A stretch of 64,000 bases of DNA. It comes from Akkermansiaceae bacterium UBA7331 (GTDB lineage: Bacteria; Verrucomicrobiota; Verrucomicrobiia; Verrucomicrobiales; Akkermansiaceae). Positions 53,297 to 63,291 of the stretch are shown piece by piece. Both the position numbers and the translations under genes were made by a program. Below the pieces are notes generated by a model, which was not told the DNA's origin, searched no databases, and saw only the letters and a program-made list of their open reading frames with translations. Location of the stretch: assembly GCA_002471255.1 (NCBI GenBank), contig DKPP01000012.1, positions 62,001-126,000 of the forward strand, read 5' to 3'. Numbering within the stretch: the first letter of the stretch is position 1; every line of letters starts with the position of its first letter.

Positions 53297-55444
53297 CTAT
53301 TTACTTCTCTCGGTAACAATCTGGTCAACGAGGTTTTGTGGCACCTGTTCGAAGTGGGATGGCTCCATAGAGTAGGATGCACGACCACTGGAAAGTGTAC
53401 GAATAGCGGTGGAGTAACCAAACATTTCAGACAATGGAACCATAGCCTTAAGGATACATGTGTTGGCTTTGTTTTCCATAGCGCTGATTTGACCACGACG
53501 ACGGTTTAAGTCACCCATGATATCACCTTGGTAATCGGTAGGAGTAGAAGCTTCTACAGACATGATAGGCTCAAGCATGATTGGCTTAGCTTTCTTGAAT
53601 CCGTCCTTCATAGCGAAGATAGCGGCCATTTTGAAAGCGTTTTCGTTAGAGTCAACTTCGTGGTAGGAACCGTCAACAACTTCAACGTGTACGTCTACTA
53701 CTGGGTAACCGGCGATAACACCTGTGGTCATAGCTTCGTTAAGACCAGCATATACGGCGTTCATGTATTCACGAGGAATGGAACCACCAACGATCTTGTT
53801 CTCGATGGTAAGACCTTTACCGCGTTCGTTTGGCTTCACATCAATCACTACGTGACCGTATTGACCACGACCACCGGACTGTTTAACCAACTTACCGTCA
53901 CCATGAGCAGGCTGGGTGATGGTTTCACGATAAGCGATCTGAGGCTTACCAATGTTAGCTTCAACTTTGAACTCACGCATCAAACGGTCGATAATGATTT
54001 CGAGGTGAAGTTCACCCATGCCGGAAATCAAGGTTTGACCTGTTTCTTCGTCAGTCTTTACACGGAAGGTTGGGTCTTCGTCGGAAAGACGGCCAAGAGC
54101 GTTGGACATTTTTTCCTGGTCGGCCTTGGTCTTAGGCTCAACAGCCATGGAGATCACGGTTTCAGGGAATGTTGGAGGCTCAAGACAGATGTCGTTATCA
54201 ACGCATGTCAAGGTATCACCTGTGGTTACGTTACGTAAACCTACGATAGCAGCAATGTCACCGGAGTAAACAGCTTCAACGTCGGTGTGTTGGTCAGCTT
54301 GGATCTGAATGATACGACCTACACGCTCAGTCTTACGTGTGCGTGGGTTGTAAACGGTGTCACCCTTCTTAACGGAACCGGCATATACACGAATGAATAC
54401 CAACTTACCTACGAACTTGTCAGCCCACAATTTGAATGCCAAGATCATTGGCTTCTCGTTGTCGCTAGCATAGATTTCATAAGTTTGCTCTGCGTCTAAT
54501 GTACTTTCAGCGTGAGCAGGCTTGGTTTCAAGTGGAGATGGCAAGTAGTCAACTACTGCGTCAAGCAAGAACTGAACGCCCTTGTTTTTGAAAGCAGAAC
54601 CACCAGCAACCGGAATGAAAAGGTTAGCGATAGTAGCGCGACGAATTGCTTGCTTAAGTTCAAGAGGAGATACAGGCTCTTCCATGAGTACTTTCTCAGC
54701 CAATTCATCATCAACGTCAGCCACACGGCTTAACAAATCATGATAGGCCAATTCAGCTTCTTCCTTCAATTCTTCAGGAAGATCTTCAATGGAATAAGTG
54801 GAACCAAGGCGGTCGTTATCGGAATACATAATTGCCTTTTGGTTCACAACGTCGATCTGACCACGAAGCTGATCTTCAGCACCGATTGGAATCAAGATAG
54901 CTGCTGCGTTTGCACCAAGCTTGTTATGAATGTCATCCAATACGTTGTTGAAGTTAGCACCGGTACGGTCCATCTTGTTAACGAAGCACATGCGAGGCAC
55001 GCTGTACTTGGTAGCCTGACGCCATACGGTTTCGGTTTGCGGCTGTACGCCAGCAACACCACAGAATACTACGATAGCACCGTCAAGTACACGAAGGGAA
55101 CGTTCTACTTCAGCTGTGAAGTCAACGTGACCTGGGGTATCAATAACGTTAAGCTGGAAACTTTCGCCTTCGAATACCTTGGACACACCATCATTTTTGA
55201 GTTGTTTCCAGTTAGTGGTAACAGCAGCGGAAGTAATGGTGATACCGCGTTCGCGTTCTTGCTCCATCCAGTCGGTGGTAGCAGCACCATCGTGCACTTC
55301 ACCGATCTTGTGAATCATACCTGTGTAGAAAAGAATACGCTCGGACAAGGTAGTTTTACCAGCGTCAATGTGAGCGGAGATACCGATATTACGGTAGCGC
55401 TGAAGTGGAGCCTTACGATTTGGGCTATTTACGTTTTCGGACAT
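53297..55444 (-). CDS. fusA: elongation factor G
   Basis: 715 residues. GTPase motifs are GISAHIDAGKTTLSERIL (G1), DTPGHVDFTAEVERS (G3) and NKMDRTG (G4). Domains II to V follow, and the last contains GRGQYGHVVIDVKP. It is the translocation GTPase of the ribosome. It follows rpsG, and rpsJ follows it. Confidence 0.97.
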   Translation of the reverse strand: MSENVNSPNRKAPLQRYRNIGISAHIDAGKTTLSERILFYTGMIHKIGEVHDGAATTDWMEQERERGITITSAAVTTNWKQLKNDGVSKVFEGESFQLNVIDTPGHVDFTAEVERSLRVLDGAIVVFCGVAGVQPQTETVWRQATKYSVPRMCFVNKMDRTGANFNNVLDDIHNKLGANAAAILIPIGAEDQLRGQIDVVNQKAIMYSDNDRLGSTYSIEDLPEELKEEAELAYHDLLSRVADVDDELAEKVLMEEPVSPLELKQAIRRATIANLFIPVAGGSAFKNKGVQFLLDAVVDYLPSPLETKPAHAESTLDAEQTYEIYASDNEKPMILAFKLWADKFVGKLVFIRVYAGSVKKGDTVYNPRTRKTERVGRIIQIQADQHTDVEAVYSGDIAAIVGLRNVTTGDTLTCVDNDICLEPPTFPETVISMAVEPKTKADQEKMSNALGRLSDEDPTFRVKTDEETGQTLISGMGELHLEIIIDRLMREFKVEANIGKPQIAYRETITQPAHGDGKLVKQSGGRGQYGHVVIDVKPNERGKGLTIENKIVGGSIPREYMNAVYAGLNEAMTTGVIAGYPVVDVHVEVVDGSYHEVDSNENAFKMAAIFAMKDGFKKAKPIMLEPIMSVEASTPTDYQGDIMGDLNRRRGQISAMENKANTCILKAMVPLSEMFGYSTAIRTLSSGRASYSMEPSHFEQVPQNLVDQIVTERSK

Positions 55445-55504
55445 ATTGTCTTTAGATTGTCTAAATATTCGAAGTGAATAGTCTAATTTTCAAACTAATA
55501 AGGA

Positions 55505-55978
55505 TTACCAGCGGAAGTGTGCGAATGCACGGTTAGCTTGGGCCATCTTATGCACGTCGTCGCGTTTGCGAACAGCGGCACCTTGATTATTGGCGGCATC
55601 CTTGATTTCGTTTGCAAGAGCTTTGTGCATTGGCACACCCTTGCGGTTACGTGCATAGTTCACGATCCAGCGCATTGCTAAGGATTCGGAACGACCTGGT
55701 TCAACTTCCAATGGAACTTGGTAGGTAGCACCACCTACACGGCGGCTTTTAACTTCTACACGTGGCTTAGCGTTTTCGATCGCGCGAGTGATTACTTCCA
55801 ACGGATCAATACTATCTGTAGATTCGTTAGCCATATCAATTGCTGCGTATACGATACGCTCGGCAAGAGAACGCTTGCCACTTAACATTACCTTGCTGAT
55901 CAATTTGCCAACAAGTGCGCTATCGTAACGAGGGTCACGGCGCTCTACTTTTCTATAAACGCGTTTACGGCGGGCCAT
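55505..55978 (-). CDS. rpsG: 30S ribosomal protein uS7
   Basis: 157 residues. It begins MARRKRVYRKVERRDPRYDSALVGKLI and contains VEVKSRRVGGATYQVPLEV, as in uS7. It is the second gene of the run. Confidence 0.97.
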   Translation of the reverse strand: MARRKRVYRKVERRDPRYDSALVGKLISKVMLSGKRSLAERIVYAAIDMANESTDSIDPLEVITRAIENAKPRVEVKSRRVGGATYQVPLEVEPGRSESLAMRWIVNYARNRKGVPMHKALANEIKDAANNQGAAVRKRDDVHKMAQANRAFAHFRW

Positions 55979-56006
55979 AATATAAGAATCAAGTAAGAAT
56001 TAAGGA

Positions 56007-56390
56007 TTATTTAGCTGCGACTTTTGGACGCTTAGCACCATACTTGGAACGGCCTTGGCGACGCTTATCAACGCCGAGACAGTCAAGAGCTCCACGAACG
56101 ATGTGATAACGAACACCTGGCAAGTCCTTTACACGACCACCGCGTACAAGTACGATGGAGTGTTCTTGCAAATTGTGGCCTTCACCACCGATATAAGCAA
56201 TAACTTCCTCACCATTAGTAAGACGAACTTTAGCTACCTTACGGAGAGCTGAGTTAGGCTTCTTAGGTGTACGAGTCATCACTTGAAGACAAACACCGCG
56301 GCGTTGCGGACAGCTATGAAGAGCACGTGATTTTGACTTCTCTTCCGGAGTAATACGTCCCTTGCGGACGAGCTGATTAATGGTCGGCAT
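56007..56390 (-). CDS. rpsL: 30S ribosomal protein uS12
   Basis: 127 residues. The uS12 centre RTPKKPNSALRKVAKVRL and the GGRVKDLPGVRYHIVRGALD loop, both near the decoding site, are intact. It is the first gene of the operon and follows a long structured leader. Confidence 0.97.
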   Translation of the reverse strand: MPTINQLVRKGRITPEEKSKSRALHSCPQRRGVCLQVMTRTPKKPNSALRKVAKVRLTNGEEVIAYIGGEGHNLQEHSIVLVRGGRVKDLPGVRYHIVRGALDCLGVDKRRQGRSKYGAKRPKVAAK

Positions 56391-56432
56391 GTTTCCTGCT
56401 TTGGTTGTGGTTCGACGGCTTTACCCGATACA

Positions 56433-56467
56433 AGGCGAACGTCCTGAAAAAATCACAGGAAACGCCT
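56433..56467 (-). promoter_or_regulatory. structured element in the leader of the rpsL operon
   Basis: On the transcribed strand AGGCG pairs with CGCCT and TCCTG pairs with CAGGA, giving a two-part hairpin about 45 bases upstream of the rpsL start. It is not followed by a U tract, so it may be a regulatory structure rather than a terminator. Confidence 0.45.
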
Positions 56468-56532
56468 TTTTTCCGGAGGCAAACCCGATAGAAAACTCAT
56501 TTCTTGCACCTATTGGTGCATTTGGGACGGCA

Positions 56533-56560
56533 AATATACCCTTTTATAGCCGCCTGGCAA
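56533..56560 (-). promoter_or_regulatory. probable promoter of the ribosomal operon
   Basis: On the minus strand: TTGCCA (56560-56555), 16-base spacer, TATATT (56538-56533). It gives a leader of about 136 bases before rpsL. The rest of the gap 56391-56757 holds the leader hairpin and the gpmI terminator. Confidence 0.65.
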
Positions 56561-56694
56561 GACTTTTATTACAGAAATCTTAAAAATTGTCAAAATAATG
56601 ACACATTGAACATCATTCTGTATGAATAAAGAACTAAGGACACCCCATAGCTCCCAAAATAGGCAAAAGGGCGTGAAACAATTTTTTATTCGCC

Positions 56695-56737
56695 TAAAAA
56701 AAATCGACGACCTTCTTCCATGAGAAGGTCGTCGATA
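56695..56737 (-). terminator. gpmI terminator
   Basis: A 14-bp stem (56703-56716 with 56723-56736), followed on the minus strand by eight Ts. Confidence 0.9.
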
Positions 56738-56757
56738 GATTTAATTAAAAAATAAAA

Positions 56758-58299
56758 TTATTTTTTAGGAGTCACAAGTGAGTGACCGGTCATTTCAGCC
56801 GGCACTTCCAAGCCCATCAATGAAAGCAAGGTTGGAGCAACGTCAGCTAAAATACCATTGGAAAGATTGATTTCATCTTTATCTGCACCTACATAAATCA
56901 GGTCTACCAAATTAGTAGTGTGAGCAGTATTTGGAGATCCGTCACTATTTTTCATGTGTTCGGCATTACCATGGTCAGCAGTGATAAGAACCTTACCACC
57001 CAATTCCAATACTTTCTTTACAGATATTTCCAAAGCTTTATCCACAGCTTCACAAGCAGCGATACCGGCTTCTACATATCCGGTATGCCCTACCATGTCG
57101 CCATTGGCAAAGTTCATGATAGCTACATCATATTTGTCGATTGCTTCGGCAAATTTTTCCGCAACTTCCGGCACGCTCATTTGAGGCTTCAAATCATAAG
57201 TGGCCACTTCGCGAGGAGATGGCACGAGAATACGATCTTCACCCTTGAATTGAGTTTCTTCGCCTCCGTTGAAGAAGAAGGTAACGTGCGCATATTTTTC
57301 AGTTTCGGCAATGCGAAGCTGAGTTTTGCTAGCTTCGGCTACGATTTCACCAAAGATATGATCAAGCTTCTCTTGTTCGAATACTACCGGAGATGGATAC
57401 TTGGCGTCGTATTCGGTAAGTGTGAGGAAGTTCACCTTAGGAGTCACTTCGCGATCATAACCGTCAAACTCAGGATACAAGAAAGCATCACTCATTTGAC
57501 GAGCACGGTCTGCACGGAAATTAAAGAAGAATACCACGTCGTTATCACGAACACGTTGCTCGTTACCATAAGCAAAGATAGCAGGCTTCAAGAACTCATC
57601 GGTCTCGCCTTTTGCATAGCATTGCTCTACGTATTCGGCAGGGGTGCAGGTGCACTGCTCACCACGACCAAGCACGATGGCATCCCAAGCAAGCTTGTTA
57701 CGATCCCAACGCTTGTCACGGTCCATTGCGTAGAAACGACCGATCACGGTAGCAATTTGAGCACCATAAGGAGCGATTGCCTCTTGCAATTGGCGCATAA
57801 AGCCTGCACCGCTAGTTGGGGAACAGTCGCGACCATCGGTAATGGCATGAATGCAAATATCACGCACGCCGGCGGCATGAGCATATTTAACAATACCGAT
57901 CAAATGGTTAATATGACTATGCACACCACCATCACTAACCAAACCCAACAAATGTAAACGTGTCGTCTTAGCCTCGGCAAAAGCGGTCTTTAATACAGGA
58001 TTGTCAGCTAAAGAGCCGTCTTTGATTGCGTTATCCACACGGCAAAGGTCTTGGAATACTACGCGACCTGCACCTAAATTTAAGTGACCTACTTCGGAAT
58101 TACCCATTTGACCATCAGGCAAACCTACATCAGTACCGGAGGCACCCAAAAGGCTGTGAGGATAATTCTCTAACAAATAATCAGTATAAGGAGTTTTGGC
58201 TAATACAGTTGCATCGCCATATTCTTCTGCGACGGATGGACCAAGAGGATTGCGTCCCCAACCATCGCGAATAATCAATACGATTGGCTTCTTTGACAT
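56758..58299 (-). CDS. gpmI: 2,3-bisphosphoglycerate-independent phosphoglycerate mutase
   Basis: Glycolytic enzyme that interconverts 3- and 2-phosphoglycerate with two manganese ions. 513 residues. The alkaline-phosphatase-like marks are IRDGWGRN at the N-terminus, the catalytic Ser in GQMGNSEVGHLNLGAGR, HAITDGRDCSP and the metal-binding ITADHGNAEHM. It is the last gene before its terminator and 5 bases downstream of a thioesterase gene. Confidence 0.96.
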   Translation of the reverse strand: MSKKPIVLIIRDGWGRNPLGPSVAEEYGDATVLAKTPYTDYLLENYPHSLLGASGTDVGLPDGQMGNSEVGHLNLGAGRVVFQDLCRVDNAIKDGSLADNPVLKTAFAEAKTTRLHLLGLVSDGGVHSHINHLIGIVKYAHAAGVRDICIHAITDGRDCSPTSGAGFMRQLQEAIAPYGAQIATVIGRFYAMDRDKRWDRNKLAWDAIVLGRGEQCTCTPAEYVEQCYAKGETDEFLKPAIFAYGNEQRVRDNDVVFFFNFRADRARQMSDAFLYPEFDGYDREVTPKVNFLTLTEYDAKYPSPVVFEQEKLDHIFGEIVAEASKTQLRIAETEKYAHVTFFFNGGEETQFKGEDRILVPSPREVATYDLKPQMSVPEVAEKFAEAIDKYDVAIMNFANGDMVGHTGYVEAGIAACEAVDKALEISVKKVLELGGKVLITADHGNAEHMKNSDGSPNTAHTTNLVDLIYVGADKDEINLSNGILADVAPTLLSLMGLEVPAEMTGHSLVTPKK

Positions 58300-58304
58300 G
58301 CAAC

Positions 58305-58733
58305 CTATTTACCTTCACTTATCAACTTTGAAAAGCCGGAAGTGAGGCATTGACGCGTATTCTCGCTGATTTCTTTCTTTTTTCCATCTTGCCCGACATG
58401 TACGACGACATATTCACCGACACAGCAAAGGCGATCTTCCTGCCAGATGGCAAACTCCCAATGAACGGATGTATCGCCCACATAAGCAATCTTCATACCG
58501 ATATCGGCGCCACCTAACATAATAGGGCGATGATAGTTGACACTCACATGCACTCTAGGCCAGGCTTCATCTCTATTATATATAGCAAGACCTAAAGTTC
58601 GTAGCACACAATGCTCCGCATCTTCGGCATATATTAATAGTCGAGCAAAGTGCACCAGCCCCGCCATATCCGTATCGCTAAAGGCAACTTCTCTGTGAAC
58701 GTGATAATAATCCTCTATCAAAATGTCGTCCAT
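58305..58733 (-). CDS. hot-dog fold acyl-CoA thioesterase
   Basis: 142 residues. The YbgC/4-hydroxybenzoyl-CoA thioesterase pattern is visible: VAFSDTDMAGLVHFARLLIYAEDAEH, with the Asp at the position of the catalytic residue, then VHVSVNYHRPIMLGG. It could hydrolyse 1,4-dihydroxy-2-naphthoyl-CoA, since menD is in the genome, but this is a guess. It lies 5 bases upstream of gpmI, and the upstream gene is divergent. Confidence 0.85.
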   Translation of the reverse strand: MDDILIEDYYHVHREVAFSDTDMAGLVHFARLLIYAEDAEHCVLRTLGLAIYNRDEAWPRVHVSVNYHRPIMLGGADIGMKIAYVGDTSVHWEFAIWQEDRLCCVGEYVVVHVGQDGKKKEISENTRQCLTSGFSKLISEGK

Positions 58734-58800
58734 GCTTCGTATTATTCTTTCTGATTTAAAAAAATCGAGAAGAAAAACCTTCTCATTATGTCAGATACAC

Positions 58801-58829
58801 TTGCGATAGCTACCGTAATTGCCTATTGT
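58801..58829 (+). promoter_or_regulatory. possible promoter of the two-component operon
   Basis: TTGCGA (58801-58806), 17-base spacer, TATTGT (58824-58829). The ATG at 58843 is 13 bases after the -10 box. Confidence 0.4.
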
Positions 58830-58842
58830 ATTGAGCGGAAGC

Positions 58843-59979
58843 ATGAGAAAAGGAGCTATAGATAAAATTGTCGATAAAATCGATCATCTGAATAACGAAG
58901 ATCTTCAACGATTTTTCTTAAAACTTGCCAAACAGCAGGGATTCTTTAGCCAAGTATTCGATTCCCTAAAAGAGGGTCTCATCCTCATCAACGATAAAGG
59001 CAAAATCCAGTTTTCCAACCCGATAGCCCTTTCCTTATTTGGAAACCCGGCACAAGGCATTACTTTAGGTGATTTAGAGATCATTTTAGGTAAAGATTGT
59101 TCATGGTCCACCATTCAACATACCGAAACGACGATTTCTCACGATATTGAAGTATCCTATCCCGAACATAAATTTCTCAATGTGTATATCACACCCATTG
59201 GTTCATCTAAACAGGGATATATGATTCTTATTAGAGATGAAACTTATCAACATAAGCAAAATCAGGAAACACTCGAAGCGGAACGATTAAATGCTCTCAC
59301 TTTATTAGCGGCAGGGGTGGCTCACGAGATTGGTAATCCTCTCAACTCAATCGGGTTGCACCTTCAATTGTTGGCACGCAAAATCAAAAAGCTCCCCACG
59401 GAATACCAAGACCATTTTCAAGAATTGCTCGGCACAGCTTTGCAAGAAACCGAAAGGCTGGACATCATTCTCAAACAATTCTTACAGGCGATACGCCCAA
59501 GCAAACTTAATAGAGAACCTACCCAAATTAACCAACTTATTCAGGAAACGATTAAACTCATTAGGCCTGAATTAGATCAGCGCAACATCATCGTCAAAAC
59601 CGATTTACAAGAAAACCTTCCTCTTTTAATGCTCGATGATACCCAGATGAAGCAAGTCTTTTTCAATCTCATCAAAAATGCTTATCAATCTATCTGCTGT
59701 ATCAATGGTTCTATCTTTATTACGACTCAGCTCAATGACAATTTTGTGCAAATCACCATCGCAGATACCGGGTCCGGTATTTCTCCCGAAGTGATGGGTA
59801 GCCTCTATGAACCTTATAAGACTACCAAATCTAAAGGTTCCGGCTTAGGTTTGCTGATCGTACGTAGAATTATCAAAGAGCATGGAGGGTCTCTTACCAT
59901 TGCCAGCCAACAAAACTCGGGCACGACAATTAACATCTTCCTACCCATTCTAGGAAACCAAATGAAATTTCTACCCTAA
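58843..59979 (+). CDS. NtrB-type sensor histidine kinase
   Basis: 378 residues, cytoplasmic (no membrane segment). A PAS-like domain (~35-145, DSLKEGLILINDKGKIQFSN) is followed by a HisKA domain. The phosphorylatable His lies in AAGVAHEIGNPLNS (~161). The ATPase domain carries FFNLIKNAYQSI (N box), DTGSGISPE (G1) and GSGLGLLIVRRI (G2). It lies 11 bases before an NtrC-type regulator and should phosphorylate it. The start ATG is used because it directly follows a possible promoter. The signal is unknown; the absence of membrane segments points to a cytoplasmic signal. Confidence 0.92.
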   Translation: MRKGAIDKIVDKIDHLNNEDLQRFFLKLAKQQGFFSQVFDSLKEGLILINDKGKIQFSNPIALSLFGNPAQGITLGDLEIILGKDCSWSTIQHTETTISHDIEVSYPEHKFLNVYITPIGSSKQGYMILIRDETYQHKQNQETLEAERLNALTLLAAGVAHEIGNPLNSIGLHLQLLARKIKKLPTEYQDHFQELLGTALQETERLDIILKQFLQAIRPSKLNREPTQINQLIQETIKLIRPELDQRNIIVKTDLQENLPLLMLDDTQMKQVFFNLIKNAYQSICCINGSIFITTQLNDNFVQITIADTGSGISPEVMGSLYEPYKTTKSKGSGLGLLIVRRIIKEHGGSLTIASQQNSGTTINIFLPILGNQMKFLP

Positions 59980-59990
59980 ACTCACTTCAC

Positions 59991-61391
59991 ATGAAAACAC
60001 CAATCTTACTAATCGTCGATGACGAAAAGCCTACGCGCGACGCTTTGCGCATGGCTTTACAGGATGACTATGAAGTTTATTGTGCGGCAAATCTCACCCA
60101 AGCTAAATCTATATTAGCAGAAGAACCCGTTGATCTCGTTTTAACCGATTTACGGCTCGGAGGTGAAAACGGTATGGATTTGCTAACCTATACCAAAGAA
60201 ATTGATCCCTCACCCGCTTGCATCGTGATGACTGCTTATGGTTCGGTCAATACTGCGGTAGAAGCCATGAGATTGGGAGCCTTTCATTTCGTTACCAAAC
60301 CGCTTAATTTAGATGAGGTGGAAATGTTGCTCCAACGAGCACTTCACACAAAAAGGCTCGAAACCACCAATAAGGAACTCAAAGAAAAACTAGACTCTCA
60401 ATCCGGTTTATCCAACATTTTAGGTAAATCTAAAGAAATAGAGCGCATCTTTACTACAATCAAACAAGTAGCGCCGACAAAAACGACCATTCTTATCGAA
60501 GGTGAAAGCGGTACAGGTAAAGAATTGGTAGCCCACGCGATCCATACCCTTTCCGGCAGACCTGAAAATAAATTTGTAGCAGTCAACTGTGCCGCTTTAT
60601 CTCCCCAGTTATTAGAAAGTGAGCTTTTCGGACACGAAAAAGGCTCATTCACCGGGGCAAATCAACGCCGCATCGGCAGATTTGAGCAAGCTGACGGGGG
60701 AACGCTCTTTTTAGATGAAATCGGAGAAATCGATCCAAGCACCCAAGTGAAATTACTTCGGGCCTTGGCGGAGAAAACTATTGAACGGGTTGGCTCCAAT
60801 ACTCCTATCAAAGTTGATGTGAGAATCATCACAGCGACAAATAAATCACTACAAAAATTAGTGTACGAAGACAAATTCCGCGAAGATCTCTATTTTCGTT
60901 TGAATGTCGTCGAGATACAAATGCCACCTTTAAGACACCGCAAAGAAGATATCATCATCTTGGCGGCAGCTTTCTTAAAAGAATTTGCTCATGAAAATGG
61001 CAAAACGATCAATAGATTAGCTGATGATGCCATGCAAGCTATAGCAGATTATCATTGGCCGGGTAATGTGAGAGAATTGCGCACGGCTATTGAGCATGGC
61101 GTTGTCATGAGCAATGGTCAAGAGGTCAAATTGGAACATCTACCACATAAAATACGTAGCAAAGATAAACCGGCTCACCCTCATTTAGAACCCAAATCTA
61201 TAAATACTACCCATTCTGAAGAAATTAAGCTTGTCCTAGAGAACGACTTGAATTTATCTTCTTTAGAACAACGAGCTATTCAACTAGCACTACATAAAAC
61301 CCAAGGTAACAAAACTGAAGCAGCTAAACTTTTAGGCATCAGCAGACGAACACTTCAACGAAAACTTTTACATCCCGACGTATTATCATGA
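59991..61391 (+). CDS. NtrC-type sigma-54-dependent response regulator
   Basis: 466 residues. Receiver domain with phospho-acceptor Asp53 and Lys103. The AAA+ domain has Walker A GESGTGKE (171-178), a GSFTGA loop (218-223, the usual GAFTGA with Ala to Ser) and Walker B GGTLFLDEIGEI. The Fis-type helix-turn-helix is at the C-terminus (EAAKLLGISRRTLQRKL, ~445-462). The GSFTGA variant is seen in many functional family members. It activates sigma-54 promoters after phosphorylation by the upstream kinase. Its last four bases overlap the next gene. Confidence 0.94.
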   Translation: MKTPILLIVDDEKPTRDALRMALQDDYEVYCAANLTQAKSILAEEPVDLVLTDLRLGGENGMDLLTYTKEIDPSPACIVMTAYGSVNTAVEAMRLGAFHFVTKPLNLDEVEMLLQRALHTKRLETTNKELKEKLDSQSGLSNILGKSKEIERIFTTIKQVAPTKTTILIEGESGTGKELVAHAIHTLSGRPENKFVAVNCAALSPQLLESELFGHEKGSFTGANQRRIGRFEQADGGTLFLDEIGEIDPSTQVKLLRALAEKTIERVGSNTPIKVDVRIITATNKSLQKLVYEDKFREDLYFRLNVVEIQMPPLRHRKEDIIILAAAFLKEFAHENGKTINRLADDAMQAIADYHWPGNVRELRTAIEHGVVMSNGQEVKLEHLPHKIRSKDKPAHPHLEPKSINTTHSEEIKLVLENDLNLSSLEQRAIQLALHKTQGNKTEAAKLLGISRRTLQRKLLHPDVLS

Positions 61392-63265
61392 TTAAAGCTA
61401 TCAAAAGAAGCCCCATTATTTTTTATATTATCTTAACCCTTACTTTTGTCTTTGCGACGCTTGAAATGCTCGGAGGCTTTAGAGGTCTTGGATCTCTCGA
61501 AGCAATGGATCAAGCCCAAATTGCCCGAAATATTTCATTAGGGCGTGGCAACACGAGCAATTTTATTCGTCCCTTAGTTTTTAATGATTTGGCAAATGCT
61601 TCGGGACTCCACATTGATAAGTCCGAAGAAGAACTCAAACATATCATCCTGCTCAAGGATGATATGCAATTTAAATTACAAAAGGAAGGTCAGGTAGCAG
61701 CCTCGGACAAACTATCATTACCATATATTGCTAATACGCAATACGCCCCTCTTTATATTTGGATGGAGGCAGGCATTTTCAAGACATTGAATATTTTGGG
61801 TGCGGATTTATGGGCAAATATGTCAGATGGTCAGATGATCTACACGGCAGATAGAATACTAGCGATACTATCCTGTCTATTTTTCATAGCATCAGTGATT
61901 CTCTCATATACTTTATTAGTCAGACTATTTGATCCTACGATTGCATTATTTTCATGTATATTCATGATTATTAGCAGCACCTTTTTGAGCTATGCCATTA
62001 GTGGTTTACCCATTATGTTTATGCTCTTTCTTTTTACTATAGCCTGCCACAATCTTCTTACTGCTATAGAAAAAGATCAATCCAAAGAATCAGCCATGTT
62101 ACCTATGTGCATCGTAGGTATTTGTTTCGCTCTCATTTGTATAACAGGCTGGTTGGGTCTCTGGCCATTAGTAGGCTTACTCGTTTTTATTACTTATCAT
62201 TTTAAATCTAAGCCTATTTATCTTGTCCCTATTATTGTTTCCGTTCTCCTCGCCATATCACCTGTTTTTTATCTTAACTATCAAGCATCCGGCTCCATAG
62301 CAGGATCCGCTATTTATAGTATTTATACTTCCTTTTTAGGAGACGACAGTATTGTCTATCGAGCTATCAATAGTAGTGATGTTGGTATGCAGGTCGGCAC
62401 GATTTTTAATACTTTCTTTACACAAGTACTTACTCGCATTGAAGATTTATACGACCAGTTAGGGAAAATCATCTTGGCCCCCGTGTTCTTCTTAGCTCTC
62501 TTCCACACGTTTAAAATCAAAGCGACTCAATCCATGAAATGGGCACTACTCATTATGTGGGCATTCACTTTCATCGGCGTGAGTCTCTTTACCCCAATCG
62601 ATCAACTGTCATCAGGTCAATTACAGCTTTTATTCTCGGTATTATTTAGTGGATACGGTTTAGCCTTTATTTTAGTTTTAGCTGCACGCTTGCCGGAAAA
62701 AAGACAGAAATTGGCTCGCATCATGGTTTTTAGCGTAGTGTTAATTTTCACAGCTTTACCATTTATTCTCACCGTCCCCGATAAAGTGGCTATCGGCCAA
62801 CGTCTCATGGAATCAGGGCGACCACTCTGGCCTCCATATTTCGCGTACGGACTAAATAAGACCTTGGATGAAAACACCAAGCAAAACGATATCATCCTTT
62901 CCGATCAACCATGGGCTGTAGCATGGTACGCTAACCGCCCGGCACTCTGGGTTCCTAAACAAATGGACCAGTACAAGAAAATCAATCAATTACTTAATCT
63001 CAAACATCAACATGTGGCCGGATTACTCGTTTCTCCATCATCTATTATGGACGAACCTTTACCCAAAGTGCAACAAACATACGGGGAATTTACGCCATTT
63101 ATGCTTGAAGGCGCAATTGTTGATATAACTCAATCGGAAAAACCTGTATATATTACCGACGTGGCACCATCATCACTTCCGTTTGCCAATAAATTGAAAA
63201 AGCATGATGCCCGAATCAAAATACTGAAAAATCAGCTTATTTTCTATCGCAATGAAGAGGAATAG
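61388..63265 (+). CDS. GT-C-like polytopic membrane protein
   Basis: 625 residues with about ten membrane segments. The N-terminal loop after the first segment (SLEAMDQAQIARNISLGRGN, ~36-55) resembles the catalytic Asp/Glu region of GT-C lipid-linked glycosyltransferases (PMT/ArnT-like). A soluble C-terminal region (~500-625) follows the last segment. It would transfer a sugar from a polyprenyl-phosphate donor to a lipid or protein in the periplasm, but donor and acceptor are unknown. It overlaps the upstream response regulator by 4 bases (ATGA), which suggests co-translation and a link with envelope control. Confidence 0.65.
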   Translation: MIKAIKRSPIIFYIILTLTFVFATLEMLGGFRGLGSLEAMDQAQIARNISLGRGNTSNFIRPLVFNDLANASGLHIDKSEEELKHIILLKDDMQFKLQKEGQVAASDKLSLPYIANTQYAPLYIWMEAGIFKTLNILGADLWANMSDGQMIYTADRILAILSCLFFIASVILSYTLLVRLFDPTIALFSCIFMIISSTFLSYAISGLPIMFMLFLFTIACHNLLTAIEKDQSKESAMLPMCIVGICFALICITGWLGLWPLVGLLVFITYHFKSKPIYLVPIIVSVLLAISPVFYLNYQASGSIAGSAIYSIYTSFLGDDSIVYRAINSSDVGMQVGTIFNTFFTQVLTRIEDLYDQLGKIILAPVFFLALFHTFKIKATQSMKWALLIMWAFTFIGVSLFTPIDQLSSGQLQLLFSVLFSGYGLAFILVLAARLPEKRQKLARIMVFSVVLIFTALPFILTVPDKVAIGQRLMESGRPLWPPYFAYGLNKTLDENTKQNDIILSDQPWAVAWYANRPALWVPKQMDQYKKINQLLNLKHQHVAGLLVSPSSIMDEPLPKVQQTYGEFTPFMLEGAIVDITQSEKPVYITDVAPSSLPFANKLKKHDARIKILKNQLIFYRNEEE

Positions 63266-63291
63266 GCGGTATAACAACTTCAGATTATCTC

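Noticed and set aside
53528..55477. Long + strand open frames opposite fusA
   Set aside because: They arise from the codon use of fusA; no start signal or family match is visible.
56920..57957. Long open frame on the + strand (345 codons) opposite gpmI
   Set aside because: It is an antisense shadow of a conserved gene and its product has no recognisable domain.
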